Assembly: GCA_049323895.1 (NCBI GenBank)
Contig: JBMOKT010000002.1
Coordinates: 62,001-126,000 of the forward strand
Length of the DNA: 64,000 bases
Direction of reading: 5' to 3'
Source: JBMOKT01 sp049323895
Lineage (GTDB): Bacteria; Bacillota; Peptococcia; Peptococcales; BICA1-8
Shown here: piece after piece, positions 25,961 through 35,641 of the stretch
How the letters are laid out: each line of letters opens with the position of its first letter
How positions within the stretch are numbered: the first letter of the stretch is position 1
The notes under the pieces: generated by a model
What the model was told of the DNA's origin: nothing
What the model saw: the letters and a program-made list of their open reading frames with translations, nothing else
Database searches by the model: none
Position numbers and translations under genes: made by a program

Positions 25961-26872
25961 CTATTCTTTCAACCTGGGGTCTAAAGCATCCCGTAACCCA
26001 TCACCCAGCAAATTAAAACCAAGGACGGTCAGCATAATAGCCAGACCGGGATACATGACAGACCAAGGCGCCTGCCGAAGGTAACCTCTGCTGTCGGCTA
26101 GCATGGCTCCCCATTCGGGCATGGGGGGCTGGGCACCCAGACCTAGAAAGCTTAAACCTGCAGCTTCCAGTATTGCTGTTCCAATGGTAAGAGTGGCCTG
26201 CACTATTATGGGCGCAAGGCAGTTTGGCAGTACATGGCGTGTAATTATTTGACCATCTGTACAGCCAATAGCCCTGCTGGCTTCTATATACTCCATTTCT
26301 TTTACAGATAGGACTGAGGAACGAACAATGCGGGCAAAGCGGGGTATATTTACTATACCCACGGCAATCATGGCATTTCTTAAGCTAGGTCCCAGGATTG
26401 TTACTATGGCCAAGGCCAGCAGGATGGTAGGAAAAGCCAGCATAATGTCTACCAGCCGCATTATTAAAGTGTCAGCCCATTTTCCATAATACCCTGCGGC
26501 AACACCGAAAATGCTGCCTATTATTAAAGCTATGCCCACTGAAATAACACCTATTTGGACAGAAATACCTGCACCATGAATGATTCGGCTCAATACGTCT
26601 CTGCCCTGGGAATCAGTGCCTAATAAATATGTGGCTGAGGGTGGTTTTTGACGCTCCTTGAGGATGCCTTTTTCCGGGTCATGGGGTGCAATTAGGGGTG
26701 CAAATACCGTACAAAAAAGCAAAATACCAATAATTATTCCACCGAAGATAGCAGTTTTGTTTTTCCTAAGCCGTTTAAATACATCCCGCCAAAGCCCGCC
26801 GGTTTTTTTTTCAATTTTATTCTGTGCAGGTTGGGGGGGATGACCTGTATTTATTTCTTTGATAGTTTTCAT
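25961..26872 (-). CDS. Peptide ABC transporter permease, DppC/OppC-type
   Basis: A 303-residue inner-membrane permease with six membrane segments. The N-terminal cytoplasmic part (WRDVFKRLRKNKTAIFGGIII) and the sequence LLGTDSQGRDVLSRIIHGA are typical of OppC/DppC/NikC. The EAA loop EASRAIGCTDGQIITRHVLPN contacts the ATPases. It is the last gene of the operon oppD-oppF-SBP-dppB-dppC. Di- or oligopeptides are the probable substrate; nickel is another family option. Confidence 0.9.
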   Translation of the reverse strand: MKTIKEINTGHPPQPAQNKIEKKTGGLWRDVFKRLRKNKTAIFGGIIIGILLFCTVFAPLIAPHDPEKGILKERQKPPSATYLLGTDSQGRDVLSRIIHGAGISVQIGVISVGIALIIGSIFGVAAGYYGKWADTLIMRLVDIMLAFPTILLALAIVTILGPSLRNAMIAVGIVNIPRFARIVRSSVLSVKEMEYIEASRAIGCTDGQIITRHVLPNCLAPIIVQATLTIGTAILEAAGLSFLGLGAQPPMPEWGAMLADSRGYLRQAPWSVMYPGLAIMLTVLGFNLLGDGLRDALDPRLKE

Positions 26873-26886
26873 AATTACCTCCCAAC

Positions 26887-27891
26887 CTACTCAAGTTTAA
26901 TCCTGGGGTCAATAAGGCTGTATGTTAAATCTACCAGCAGATTGACCAAGACAAAACAGAAGGAAATTAATAAAATGCCTCCCTGAACCACTGGATAGTC
27001 GCGGGCCATGATGGCCATATATAACCTCCGCCCCAAACCAGGAAAGGAAAAAACAGTTTCTGTCATAACAGCTCCACCCAAGAGAAGGCCGAACTGCAAG
27101 CCAATGACTGTAATAACCGGTAAAAAAGCGTTTTTAATGGCATGCTTGAAAACTACTACTATTTCCGGCAGGCCTTTGGCCCGAGCAGTTCTAATATAAT
27201 CTTGCCGCATCACTTCCAGCATGCTGGAACGGGTCATGCGGGCAATTATGGCCATGGGGATAGTAGCTAAGGCCAAGCTGGGCATGGCAAGATGCCACAA
27301 GGTATTTTTGAAGGCAGTAATATTACCGTCTAAAAGAGAGTCCACAAGAAGCATATGGGTAATGCGGGGTACATTCAATGCTACATCCAATCTTCCAGAA
27401 GGAGGGAACAAGGCAAGTTTGTAGGCAAAAGCCCAAATCATCAATAACCCTAACCAGAAGATGGGCATGGAAACTCCCACCAGTGCTCCTACCATACTTA
27501 AATTATCGAATATGGAATACTGTTTGACAGCGGCAATAGTACCAGCGGCAATACCAACTACTACTGCAATAATCATTGCTGCAATTGTCAGTTCCATAGT
27601 TGCCGCAAAAGCTGTTAAAAGCTCATAACTCACCTTTTCATTAGTAATTATGGATGTACCTAAATCACCTGTAAGAACATTTTTGAGGAAATTCCAAAAT
27701 TGTATATAGAGGGGTTGATTTAATCCCAGCTTTTCCTGCAAAGCCAAAATAGAGGCCTCATTTGCCCTTTCACCCAGTATGATGCGGGCGGGGTCTCCGG
27801 GAATTAAATGTATAATGGAAAAGGCCAATAAACTTACCCCAAGGAGCACAGGTATCAGCATCAGGAGCCTTTTTAAAATGTAGTTAAGCAT
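26887..27891 (-). CDS. Peptide ABC transporter permease, DppB/OppB-type
   Basis: A 334-residue permease. The N-terminus MLNYILKRLLMLIPVLLGVSL and HLIPGDPARIILGERA are family hallmarks. The EAA motif RTARAKGLPEIVVVFKHAIKNAF lies in the cytoplasmic loop. It follows the binding-protein gene after a strong hairpin and precedes dppC by 14 bp. Confidence 0.92.
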   Translation of the reverse strand: MLNYILKRLLMLIPVLLGVSLLAFSIIHLIPGDPARIILGERANEASILALQEKLGLNQPLYIQFWNFLKNVLTGDLGTSIITNEKVSYELLTAFAATMELTIAAMIIAVVVGIAAGTIAAVKQYSIFDNLSMVGALVGVSMPIFWLGLLMIWAFAYKLALFPPSGRLDVALNVPRITHMLLVDSLLDGNITAFKNTLWHLAMPSLALATIPMAIIARMTRSSMLEVMRQDYIRTARAKGLPEIVVVFKHAIKNAFLPVITVIGLQFGLLLGGAVMTETVFSFPGLGRRLYMAIMARDYPVVQGGILLISFCFVLVNLLVDLTYSLIDPRIKLE

Positions 27892-27928
27892 GCAGTTATT
27901 GCCTCCCTTGCAGTAAAAAGATTAAATT

Positions 27929-27951
27929 TTGGGGAGCCTGAGGCCCCCCAA
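27929..27951 (-). other. Hairpin between the binding-protein and permease genes
   Basis: A 10-bp stem with one G-T pair and a 3-base loop (TTGGGGAGCC at 27929-27938 with GGCCCCCCAA at 27942-27951) lies five bases after the binding-protein stop. No T run follows in the transcribed sense, so it looks like an mRNA-stabilising or partial-stop hairpin rather than a full terminator. Confidence 0.75.
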
Positions 27952-27956
27952 GAATT

Positions 27957-29591
27957 CTACTCAACTATATCCACTTTCCAGAAGGTGGATTCGCCACCTG
28001 TGGGGTGGGGTATAAAGTTTTTAACAGATTTTTTAGCAGCAATAGGAGGAGTTGTGTGCACTAAGGGAACCCAAGGAGCGTCTTCATGGATAATAACCTG
28101 TGCATCCTCATAAAGTTTAGCCCTCTTGGCTTGGTCGGTCTCCTTCTGGGCTGCAATCAACAGGTCATGGACTTTGTCACTCTTATAGAAAGCAAAGTTT
28201 CCTGCAGAACCTACCTTGGCATTATCCTTATCGAGAAGTACATAGAGGAAGTTGTCGGGGTCTCCGTTATCTCCGTTCCAACCGATTGTGTATATAGTGT
28301 GCTCACCAAATTCACCTTTTTCCAGATAGGTACCCCAATCCATAGTTACTATCTCAACTTCAATTCCAACCTCAGCCAGCTGCTGTTGAATAGCAGTTGC
28401 TATTTCTTTAGGCTGGGGCATATAGGGGCGCGCTACAGGCATAGCCCATAACTCGGTCTTAAAGCCATTAGGATAACCGGCTTCAGCTAATAAGGCTTTA
28501 GCTTTGGCAGGATCATATTTATAGTCTACAATACTGTCATTATAACCCCAGAGGGAAGGAGGAAGCGGGTTCTTTGCGGGCTTAGCAAAGCCGGCATAGA
28601 ATGCATCAATCAAAGCTTGTTTGTCAATGGCATGATTCATCGCTTTTCTTACCAAGACGTTATCAAAGGGCTTTTTCTCCATATGGAGAGCTAAATAACC
28701 TACATTCATACTTGGTCTTAACAGCAACTGCAGATTTGGATCTTCCTCGACTATTTTAGCATCTTCCGGGTTCAAACCTGTCATGACATCAATAGTGCCT
28801 GCCTGCAATTCCATTAAGGCGGCGGAGTTATCAGGAATTACTCTAAAGATAAGCTTATCCAGCAGAGGACCTTCTCCCCAATATTCGGTGTTCTTTTCCA
28901 GGACTATCTTGTCATCTTTAAGCCATTCAACAAACTTAAACGGACCAGTACCTACAGGATTTTTGAAGTAGTCTTTACCATGTTTTTTAATGGCTTCCGG
29001 ACTGGAGATAGCAAAACAAGGCATACCTAAATTATTGATAAATGGTGCAAAGGGCTGAGAAAGCTCTATTTCAACAGTTAACTCATCTACTGCCCGTACT
29101 TCTTTAACAACTCCGGGGTAACCACCAAACATATAACTCCAGTATTCAAAGGCTTCCCCTTCATGACGGTAGGGGTTGTCTTCGAACATCCACCTGTCAA
29201 AGTTGAATTTAACCGCTTCAGCATTAAGAGCAGTTCCATCGTGGAATTTTACTCCTTCTCTTAGATTAAAGGTCCATACCAAGCCGTCTTTATCCTTTGG
29301 TCCCCAGCTTTTGGCAAGTCCGGGAATAATATCGGTATTATCATCTTCATAATCAACTAAGGTATTTAAAATGTTTCTGGCAACATAAAAGGATTCACCG
29401 TCGGTTTCATTAGCTGGATCCAGACCAACACTGTCTCCGCCTCTAGCAAAAACAAGCACCTTCTCCTTTGGTTGTGCCGGCTCTTTAGGCTGTTCAGCTT
29501 CCGGCTTGTTTTCAGTACCGCTGTTGCAGCCGATGATTATTAGTGATAAGCATAATAGTGTTATTAAGACCAAAATAAATTTCTTTTTCAT
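27957..29591 (-). CDS. Peptide-binding lipoprotein, SBP family 5
   Basis: A 544-residue extracellular solute-binding lipoprotein with lipobox LIIIGC. Family 5 features include GLDPANETDGES near the mature start, PGLAKSWGPKDKDGLVWTFNLREGVKFHDGT, NPVGTGPFKFVEW and KAMNHAIDKQALIDAFY. It delivers peptides to the DppB/DppC permeases encoded downstream. A linker rich in Pro, Glu and Lys follows the lipid-modified cysteine. The gene sits after the two ATPase genes, an order often seen in Clostridia. Confidence 0.93.
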   Translation of the reverse strand: MKKKFILVLITLLCLSLIIIGCNSGTENKPEAEQPKEPAQPKEKVLVFARGGDSVGLDPANETDGESFYVARNILNTLVDYEDDNTDIIPGLAKSWGPKDKDGLVWTFNLREGVKFHDGTALNAEAVKFNFDRWMFEDNPYRHEGEAFEYWSYMFGGYPGVVKEVRAVDELTVEIELSQPFAPFINNLGMPCFAISSPEAIKKHGKDYFKNPVGTGPFKFVEWLKDDKIVLEKNTEYWGEGPLLDKLIFRVIPDNSAALMELQAGTIDVMTGLNPEDAKIVEEDPNLQLLLRPSMNVGYLALHMEKKPFDNVLVRKAMNHAIDKQALIDAFYAGFAKPAKNPLPPSLWGYNDSIVDYKYDPAKAKALLAEAGYPNGFKTELWAMPVARPYMPQPKEIATAIQQQLAEVGIEVEIVTMDWGTYLEKGEFGEHTIYTIGWNGDNGDPDNFLYVLLDKDNAKVGSAGNFAFYKSDKVHDLLIAAQKETDQAKRAKLYEDAQVIIHEDAPWVPLVHTTPPIAAKKSVKNFIPHPTGGESTFWKVDIVE

Positions 29592-29662
29592 CAGTAGGTT
29601 ACCCCCTTTAATTTTAATAATATTGTTTACTGATACAAGATATGGACCATCTCACCTCCTAA

Positions 29663-30637
29663 TTATTCATTTGCATAGTGGCATGAAACAAAATGTCCGA
29701 TTTTATATTCCTGCAAAATAGGCTTGACACGTTGACAGACCTCATCTGCTTTAGGACACCGGGTGTGAAAATTACATCCCGCTGGTGGGTTTATGGGGCT
29801 TGGCACATCCCCCTCCAGTAGAATACGGTCTTTTTTTAATCGGGGATTGGGAATAGGTATGGCAGATAATAAGGCTTGGGAGTAAGGGTGAAGTGGCTCC
29901 CGGTAAAGATTTTTATAATCAGCCATTTCCACAATTCGCCCTAGATACATTACCGCTACCCGATTGCTGATATGCTTTACAACGCTTAAGTCATGGGCTA
30001 TAAATAAAAGGGTCAAATCAAATTCTTTCTGTAAATCTTTGAGGAGGTTCAATACCTGGGCCTGGATGGAGACATCTAAGGCTGATACAGGCTCATCGCA
30101 AACTATAAGCTTGGGATTGACACTAAGGGCCCGGGCAATACCTATGCGTTGTCTTTGCCCTCCGCTGAATTCATGGGGATAACGTGAGGAGTGGTAAGAG
30201 CTTAGCCCCACTATTTCCAGCAGTTCTTTAACCCTTTTTTCCCTGTCTTTGGCGGTCCCTATTTCAAAATTGGCCATGGGTTCTGCAATCATTTCTCCTA
30301 CAGTTAGACGGGGATTTAATGAAGCATAGGGGTCCTGAAAGATAATTTGAATATCCTTTCTTAACAGACGCATTTCTGATTTTTCCAGCTTAACAATATC
30401 TTGGCCTTGAAAAAACACTTGTCCACTGGTAGGTTCCAATAAGCGTAAAATACAACGGCCGGTAGTAGATTTTCCGCAGCCGCTTTCTCCAACAAGACCA
30501 AGGGTCTCACCTTTATGCAGGATAAATGATACGTCATCAACGGCTTTCACGTATCCAACAGGTTTAGGAAAAATAATGCCTTCATTGATAGGAAAATATT
30601 TAACTAGGTTTTTAACCTCTAGTATTGCTCCTGACAT
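29663..30637 (-). CDS. Peptide ABC transporter ATPase, OppF/DppF-type
   Basis: A 324-residue ATPase with Walker [13 protein letters not shown], signature [15 protein letters not shown], Walker [15 protein letters not shown], and the C-terminal OppF extension with the Cys cluster ([19 protein letters not shown]) that binds an iron-sulfur cluster in some members. ATG 30637 is preceded by GGGGGA at good spacing; the longer frame to 30742 overlaps oppD and is rejected. The stop lies 71 bp before the binding-protein start. Confidence 0.92.
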   Translation of the reverse strand: MSGAILEVKNLVKYFPINEGIIFPKPVGYVKAVDDVSFILHKGETLGLVGESGCGKSTTGRCILRLLEPTSGQVFFQGQDIVKLEKSEMRLLRKDIQIIFQDPYASLNPRLTVGEMIAEPMANFEIGTAKDREKRVKELLEIVGLSSYHSSRYPHEFSGGQRQRIGIARALSVNPKLIVCDEPVSALDVSIQAQVLNLLKDLQKEFDLTLLFIAHDLSVVKHISNRVAVMYLGRIVEMADYKNLYREPLHPYSQALLSAIPIPNPRLKKDRILLEGDVPSPINPPAGCNFHTRCPKADEVCQRVKPILQEYKIGHFVSCHYANE

Positions 30638-30651
30638 AAAATCCCCCATTT

Positions 30652-31623
30652 CTAATACAGGTGACATGCAACAGTATGACCCGACTCTATTTCTTTGAGC
30701 AGGGGAGCTGTTTTGAAGCACTTTTCCTGGACCATTTTGCAACGTTCTGCAAAGCTGCAGCCCGCAGGCAGATTGCGCAAGTCCGGCGGACTGCCCTCAA
30801 TAGGTACTAATCTGCCCTGTTCATCATCATCGAGCTTGGGAAGGGAGGAGAGCAGACCCCATGTATATGGGTGTTTTGGCTGGGAAAATAGTGTGCTGAC
30901 ATTTGTTATTTCAACGGGTTGACCCGCATACATGACAACCACATCATTACAGAGCTCAGCTACAACACCTAGGTCATGGGTGATCATGATAATTGCTGTT
31001 TCAAATTCATTTTTTAGCTGATTCATTAATTCCAGGATTTGTGCTTGGATTGTTACATCTAATGCAGTAGTAGGCTCGTCGGCTATCAAAAGCTGTGGGT
31101 TACAGGACAGGGCCATGGCAATCATTGCCCTTTGACGCATTCCTCCGCTGAATTGGTGGGGGTAATCATTAATCCTTATACCCGCTTGGGGAATACCTAC
31201 CTTTTCCAGCATTTCGGCTGCCTTGAGCCAAGCTTCTTTTTTACTTAGCTTTTGATGGTAGATAATTGCCTCAGCTATTTGCTCACCAATTTTCAGGACG
31301 GGATTTAAAGAAGTCATGGGATCTTGAAAAATCATGGCTATATCATTACCGCGGATTTTTTTCATCTCTTTTTCGGGAAGCTTTGTGAGGTCAATATTTC
31401 TAAACAAAATCTCCCCGTCTACAATCCTGCCGGGAGGTGTGGGAATTAAACCCATGATAGATAAGGCGGTAATAGATTTTCCAGAGCCCGATTCGCCCAC
31501 AATACCCAGGGTCTGTCCTTTTTTGAGGCTAAAGCTTACACCATCAACGGCTTTTACAATACCAGCTTCTGTAAAAAAATGGGTTTTTAAGTTCTTTATT
31601 TCCAAAATCTTTTGCTCAGTCAA
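30652..31623 (-). CDS. Peptide ABC transporter ATPase, OppD/DppD-type
   Basis: The first gene of the peptide-transport operon, 323 residues. Walker [18 protein letters not shown], signature [16 protein letters not shown], Walker [15 protein letters not shown], switch His in [10 protein letters not shown], and the C-terminal [19 protein letters not shown] cysteine cluster. I choose TTG 31623 as start because GGGAGGA lies seven bases before it. The next gene starts 14 bases after its stop. Confidence 0.92.
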   Translation of the reverse strand: MTEQKILEIKNLKTHFFTEAGIVKAVDGVSFSLKKGQTLGIVGESGSGKSITALSIMGLIPTPPGRIVDGEILFRNIDLTKLPEKEMKKIRGNDIAMIFQDPMTSLNPVLKIGEQIAEAIIYHQKLSKKEAWLKAAEMLEKVGIPQAGIRINDYPHQFSGGMRQRAMIAMALSCNPQLLIADEPTTALDVTIQAQILELMNQLKNEFETAIIMITHDLGVVAELCNDVVVMYAGQPVEITNVSTLFSQPKHPYTWGLLSSLPKLDDDEQGRLVPIEGSPPDLRNLPAGCSFAERCKMVQEKCFKTAPLLKEIESGHTVACHLY

Positions 31624-31727
31624 GTAAAGTCCTCCCAAACTGAAATATAACAGACAAAAATAAAGATGCTGATATAAAACACAATACCATAAAATTCCTT
31701 ATGGAGTGATTTTTTCTCTTTTTTCTC

Positions 31728-31757
31728 AAAAAATAAAGACCTGTCTGAGAAGGTCTT
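31728..31757 (-). terminator. Terminator behind the response regulator gene
   Basis: On the minus strand AAGACC, a loop of TTCTCAGACA, GGTCTT and TATTTTTT. It separates the two-component operon from the peptide transporter operon. Confidence 0.72.
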
Positions 31758-31774
31758 TGCAAAAGCAGATTATT

Positions 31775-32386
31775 TCAGTTTTTGAGCCAATAAACATTTT
31801 TAGGACGCCCTTTCTTACCATAGTCAAAATCGGATTCCACCATTTTTTCCTGTACCAGATAGGAAAGGTAGCGGTGAACCGTTTGATAGGCAAGATTGGT
31901 CCCTTGGGATATTTCTTCAATTAATACGGGGCTTTTTATGTGGCGTAAATAATTAATAATAATAGATTGGGTGTTTTTATTAATTCCTTTATTAATATAG
32001 GCCGATTCCTGCTCTTGGGTAAGGGCTCCAACTTTTAGGTTTATCATAATTCTGGCAATCAAATCTGGGGCCTTGATGGGTTTGAGGGCAAAATCAGTGG
32101 CCCCTGCGGCTAAGAGTTCATCTGCCAATTCCTGTCGTTCATCAACGGTTAATACTAACACCGGAATCTTTTTATCTATTTCGCGGATTGCTCTGAGGGT
32201 CATTAAACCGTCTAAAACAGGCAAATGGTAATCGGCAATAATTAAGTCAAATTTATTATTTTTAAAAAGCTGCAGACCAAGGTAGCCATTTTCTGCCATG
32301 ATAGTCTGCCATCCGGCATGGCTGCATATTTCTTTGAGGGTATATTGAATATCAAGATTATCTTCAATTACCAGTATCTGCTTCAT
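31775..32386 (-). CDS. Response regulator with C-terminal winged-helix domain (CitB/DcuR-like)
   Basis: A 203-residue regulator. The receiver domain (1-120) has the acidic pair ED at 8-9, the phosphorylated Asp52 in IIADYHLPVLDG and the Lys in FALKPIKAP. The C-terminal part (about 130-203) is a small helix-turn-helix ending GRPKNVYWLKN, like regulators of dicarboxylate sensors. It overlaps the kinase gene by 23 bp. Nearby targets could be the peptide transporter just downstream, but this is inference. Confidence 0.88.
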   Translation of the reverse strand: MKQILVIEDNLDIQYTLKEICSHAGWQTIMAENGYLGLQLFKNNKFDLIIADYHLPVLDGLMTLRAIREIDKKIPVLVLTVDERQELADELLAAGATDFALKPIKAPDLIARIMINLKVGALTQEQESAYINKGINKNTQSIIINYLRHIKSPVLIEEISQGTNLAYQTVHRYLSYLVQEKMVESDFDYGKKGRPKNVYWLKN

Positions 32387-33734
32387 GGTTTTTCACTCCC
32401 GGCAAAATAATTATTACCTCGGTTCCTTTTCCTTCTGTACTAAAAACATCTATTTGCCCATGGTGGTCCTCTATTACTTTTTTGACAAAGCTCATCCCTA
32501 ACCCATGGGATTTTTCTTTAGTAGAAAAGTTGACCTGCCATATTTTATTTAAGTTGTCTTTAGCGATGCCTATACCGTTGTCGCTGGTGGTAATAACTAT
32601 ATCATTATTACTATTGGTGGTTATTTTTATAGAAATGACTGGGTTGTCCTGAAAGCTTACGGCAGAAATTGCATTTTCTATAACATTAATAAGGGCCCGT
32701 GCCATCCTGATTCTGTTAATACTAATGGAGGGCAGGTTTTCTTTTATTTCAAAAAAAACTTGAGGGTAAGCATTTTTTACAACTACATTGGCCCGTACAA
32801 ATTTGATAAACTCCTCCACATTAATTTTTTTTCTTTTTTCATTATGGAGAAACTCTGAAATCATTTCATTTACCGTTTCTACTGATTCATCAATTCTTTG
32901 GCAGTATTCTTTAACTTGTGGGTTGTCTGTCTTCATTTCAATTAAGGAATTTAACCCAGCGGTAGTCATAAGGGGCGTTTTCAGGTCATGCACCAGAAAA
33001 TGCAGCTCCTGCCAGACCTGTGCTTCTTCGGCAAACATTTGCATTTTGAGAAGCTCTTTTTCTTTGTCCTTCTCCCTTTTTTCACTTTCCAGCCTTCTTT
33101 TATAGAGAATAGAAAAAAGGGTAAAAAAAACACCACTGATCATAAAGGGGCTAAAAAAAGCAACACTAAAAAAATTGAGTATTGTATTTTTGCTTAAATA
33201 GCTGGCTCCAATTTTCACACCTGTTACCAAATCGGTATAACCAACACCATATGAATTTAAGCCAGGGGCTAATAAGAGACAAGAAAATGCAAATTTTATC
33301 TGAAACAAGACAAATATGCTGGAGAGGAAATTTTCCTGATTTTTATGATAAATTGCCAATAACGCCGTTTGGGTAGCAAGTACCAGCAAAAAAATAAATA
33401 TTTCAGCCCGGATTTCATATATTGCCAGATTAATAAAATAAAGGGCAAGTGTTATAAAAGACATATAAATAAATTTAAGGGGCAGAGTGAAATCTTTAAA
33501 GTGAAAATATACAAAACTATAGGCTAATAAGAAAACCGGTAAATCTATAAACGTTTCATAAATAATTGTTTTTAAGGCGGCAATGATTAACAAACCGTTA
33601 TTGGAAGTAATAATACTTTTTTCTAAATCGGCAAGTATGTTAATTGAAAATGGTGTCAGGAGGTGTTTGAGTAGAAAGGAGAAAGAGAAAAACAAGAAAA
33701 ACAGCAGCAGCCAGCTTAATAATTTATTTTTCAT
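32364..33734 (-). CDS. Membrane sensor histidine kinase
   Basis: A 456-residue kinase. About seven hydrophobic segments fill residues 8-210, a coiled-coil stretch (YKRRLESEKREKDKEKELL) follows, then the dimerisation domain with H-box FLVHDLKTPLM (His about 249). The ATPase domain has NVIENAISAV (N box), DNGIGIA (G1) and GLGMSFVKKVIEDHHG (G2). There is no large extracellular domain, so the signal is probably sensed within the membrane or from the adjacent lipoprotein. ATG 33734 is preferred to GTG 33743 because AGGTG lies at proper spacing. It is sandwiched between the lipoprotein and regulator genes. Confidence 0.9.
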   Translation of the reverse strand: MKNKLLSWLLLFFLFFSFSFLLKHLLTPFSINILADLEKSIITSNNGLLIIAALKTIIYETFIDLPVFLLAYSFVYFHFKDFTLPLKFIYMSFITLALYFINLAIYEIRAEIFIFLLVLATQTALLAIYHKNQENFLSSIFVLFQIKFAFSCLLLAPGLNSYGVGYTDLVTGVKIGASYLSKNTILNFFSVAFFSPFMISGVFFTLFSILYKRRLESEKREKDKEKELLKMQMFAEEAQVWQELHFLVHDLKTPLMTTAGLNSLIEMKTDNPQVKEYCQRIDESVETVNEMISEFLHNEKRKKINVEEFIKFVRANVVVKNAYPQVFFEIKENLPSISINRIRMARALINVIENAISAVSFQDNPVISIKITTNSNNDIVITTSDNGIGIAKDNLNKIWQVNFSTKEKSHGLGMSFVKKVIEDHHGQIDVFSTEGKGTEVIIILPGVKNHEADTGN

Positions 33735-33743
33735 AAACTTCAC

Positions 33744-34337
33744 CTAGCGGAAAACAGAATTCAGAGGTATATTAAAGCGTTCCAGGTCTCTAACTAAGGT
33801 ATAAGGCATATTTTTAATGGAGGCTAATTCTCTGAAAAACTCCTCACCTTCCAAAGAACTAATTGCTATCATATAGTTGGCGTATTTACCTATCTTGGTC
33901 AACAACTGCTGGCTTTGTTCATCCCAGCGATTTTGACCGCCAAGATAGAGCACTATCAGGGGTATTCTCTGTTCTGCTGCTTTGGCAGCCAGTTTTTCTA
34001 CCCTTTCCTTTTCTTTAGTAAAATCGGTATGAATACTTTCCATACCGGTTTTACTTACGCCCACAACTATTAGTAAGCTGTTCCTGCCTTCTAAATCTTC
34101 TACATTTGCTTTATAGTTATAAACATTGCGAATCTTTAAATCATCGCATACCTTAGCTACCACCAGGCCTTCAGGACCTTGTCCGGCTACTGTAATTAAA
34201 ACCCTTTCCTTGGCAATGGGGTAGGGTAAGTGGGGGAGAGTATAACTTAAATTGTCTGTATTGGAGTTACAACCAATTATTAAGATAATTGTACAGGCAA
34301 TAATGCCCATATACATATATTTCCCAGCCAATTTCAT
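33744..34337 (-). CDS. Lipoprotein linked to a two-component system (DUF6305-like)
   Basis: A 197-residue lipoprotein with lipobox LIIGC (Cys about 23). The mature part reads as an alternating alpha/beta fold: VLITVAGQGPEGLVVAKVCDD, a LLIVVGVSKTGMES strand-loop, IPLIVLYLGGQNRWDEQSQ and YMIAISS. It resembles the DUF6305 group, of unknown function. It is the first gene of a tight operon with a histidine kinase and a regulator, so I infer it is an extracellular sensor partner that passes a ligand signal to the kinase. Confidence 0.65.
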   Translation of the reverse strand: MKLAGKYMYMGIIACTIILIIGCNSNTDNLSYTLPHLPYPIAKERVLITVAGQGPEGLVVAKVCDDLKIRNVYNYKANVEDLEGRNSLLIVVGVSKTGMESIHTDFTKEKERVEKLAAKAAEQRIPLIVLYLGGQNRWDEQSQQLLTKIGKYANYMIAISSLEGEEFFRELASIKNMPYTLVRDLERFNIPLNSVFR

Positions 34338-34442
34338 AAAATTATCACCTTGTAAAAAATAGTAAAATTAATATCTTTTTCAACATAGACCCGCCAAAAT
34401 CCTACCAGTGAAATTTTTTACAAGGAAAAATAATCTTTTCAG

Positions 34443-34470
34443 ACACTAACCAACTAGCCGCTAGCCACTT
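34443..34470 (+). repeat. Heptamer array at the 3' end of the TauE-like gene
   Basis: CCAACTAGCCGCTAGCCACTT. Along the minus-strand gene it is the TAGTGGC sense and overlaps the stop region. Confidence 0.72.
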
Positions 34471-34846
34471 ATCTATTATTCTTATCAAGTTTTTCTAATT
34501 TGCTTTTTCCAGCATACTCATAGATTCCCATGCCTATTAAGAAAAATCCAAATACCTTTTTAAGGATATAGGCATCTAAGCTGCCGGCCAGAAGAGAGCC
34601 TGCAACGGCACCCGCTAGGCTTCCTGCGGCTAGGTATGCTGCCAGCTTGAATTTTACATTCCCTTGCTTATGGTGGGTAAAAACGGCGACAACTGCAGTG
34701 GGAATAAACGCTGCCAAAGAAACGCCCTGGGCTACATGCTGTTTTGTACCCACCAGATAAATAAGGGCTGGAACCAAAAGTGTTCCCCCGCCGATTGCCA
34801 GCCCGCTTAAAATACCCATTGCTAAACCAATAACAAAAATAAGCAA
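34469..34846 (-). CDS. Half-size TauE/SafE membrane protein, second copy
   Basis: A 125-residue protein with four membrane helices, half the usual TauE/SafE length. The family repeat is clear: GILSGLAIGGGTLLVPALIY then QHVAQGVSLAAFIPTAVVAV. Full-length members contain two such halves. Its start is a TTG (34846) one base after the stop of the other half, so the two proteins are probably made together and form a heterodimer. TauE/SafE proteins are proposed exporters of sulfite or organosulfur anions; the substrate here is unknown. Confidence 0.85.
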   Translation of the reverse strand: MLIFVIGLAMGILSGLAIGGGTLLVPALIYLVGTKQHVAQGVSLAAFIPTAVVAVFTHHKQGNVKFKLAAYLAAGSLAGAVAGSLLAGSLDAYILKKVFGFFLIGMGIYEYAGKSKLEKLDKNNR

Positions 34847-34847
34847 C

Positions 34848-35201
34848 TTAAAACACCATCCTTAGACCGGCAATAACCATGAAGATACCAAATAACTTTT
34901 TTAAGCTTTTGGCAGGTATTTTATTCATCAGCCTTGCTCCTATGTATCCTCCAATTACGGCTCCTGCAGCAACCTTCAAGGAGAGACTCAGGTCAAGATA
35001 GCTGTTATACCTGTATATTAAAACACTTACAAAAGCTGTAGGCAGTATTATTGCTAAAGAGGTACCATGTGCTTTATGCTGCTTTTCTCCCAATAAAAAA
35101 ATCATGGCAGGGATTAGGATTGTTCCCCCGCCAATTCCTAACAGACCATTAACAACGCCTGATAATAAGCCGATGATGCCCAAAAGAATAACTTTATGCA
35201 T
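34848..35201 (-). CDS. Half-size TauE/SafE membrane protein, first copy
   Basis: A 117-residue, four-helix half protein: GLLSGVVNGLLGIGGGTILI, then HKAHGTSLAIILPTAFVSVL. ATG 35201 follows GGGGG at good spacing, and the upstream in-frame extension to 35261 runs into the promoter and is rejected. It is paired with the second half downstream. A 32-bp palindrome at 35254-35285 lies just upstream and may be its operator. Confidence 0.85.
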   Translation of the reverse strand: MHKVILLGIIGLLSGVVNGLLGIGGGTILIPAMIFLLGEKQHKAHGTSLAIILPTAFVSVLIYRYNSYLDLSLSLKVAAGAVIGGYIGARLMNKIPAKSLKKLFGIFMVIAGLRMVF

Positions 35202-35253
35202 ACAAATCCCCCTGTGCTGTACTACTGATAAGTTTTTGTAAACCAGAAGGATT

Positions 35254-35285
35254 TTATACAATACTAGTGAACTAGTATTGTATAA
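35254..35285. promoter_or_regulatory. 32-bp perfect inverted repeat ahead of the TauE pair
   Basis: The arm TTATACAATACTAG (14 bp), centre TGAA, and exact inverse arm. It is 53-84 bp upstream of the first TauE-like start and is likely a repressor operator; the regulator is not identified. The centre contains a CTAG-type repeat word, so an origin from the heptamer family is possible. Confidence 0.65.
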
Positions 35286-35641
35286 GGTAAAGGTAATCTT
35301 CTGGGCGAAATTTTTACGTCAGGTAGAGGTAAGCTTAAAAGGCACTCTGTATGACAGGTAAAGTGAAAAGAAGATTTCGTTTCACTAGATTAAAGATTCC
35401 GCACAACAAGTCGTGCTAGATTATAAACAATATTATTTGGATTCATCAAGGTAAATTGCCAATCATCGGATGCATCATTCAGTATGACCTATGAGCAGAT
35501 GCCTCCCAAGATGTTCCCATTCATCGGATGCATTACCCAATCTGAGCCTTTACCTTAACCTGTCCCATAAAGTGTACTCTCGAGATTGCCTTTACCTGCC
35601 CCACAAGGTCAGACCCGTGAGCTTTCCTTCAGCCTGCTCCA
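35286..35641. other. Spacer with dispersed words, no gene seen
   Basis: I see no convincing gene. The stretch has fragments of the GATGCATC/CATTCATCGGATGCAT family (about 35455-35540) and words like 'tttaccttaacctgtcccataaagt' and 'tttacctgccccacaaggtcag', which are related to each other and to 25780-25810 in inverse form. Confidence 0.55.

Noticed and set aside
30638..30742. N-terminal extension of the OppF-type ATPase
   Set aside because: It overlaps oppD. The ATG at 30637 has a proper GGGGGA site and matches family length.
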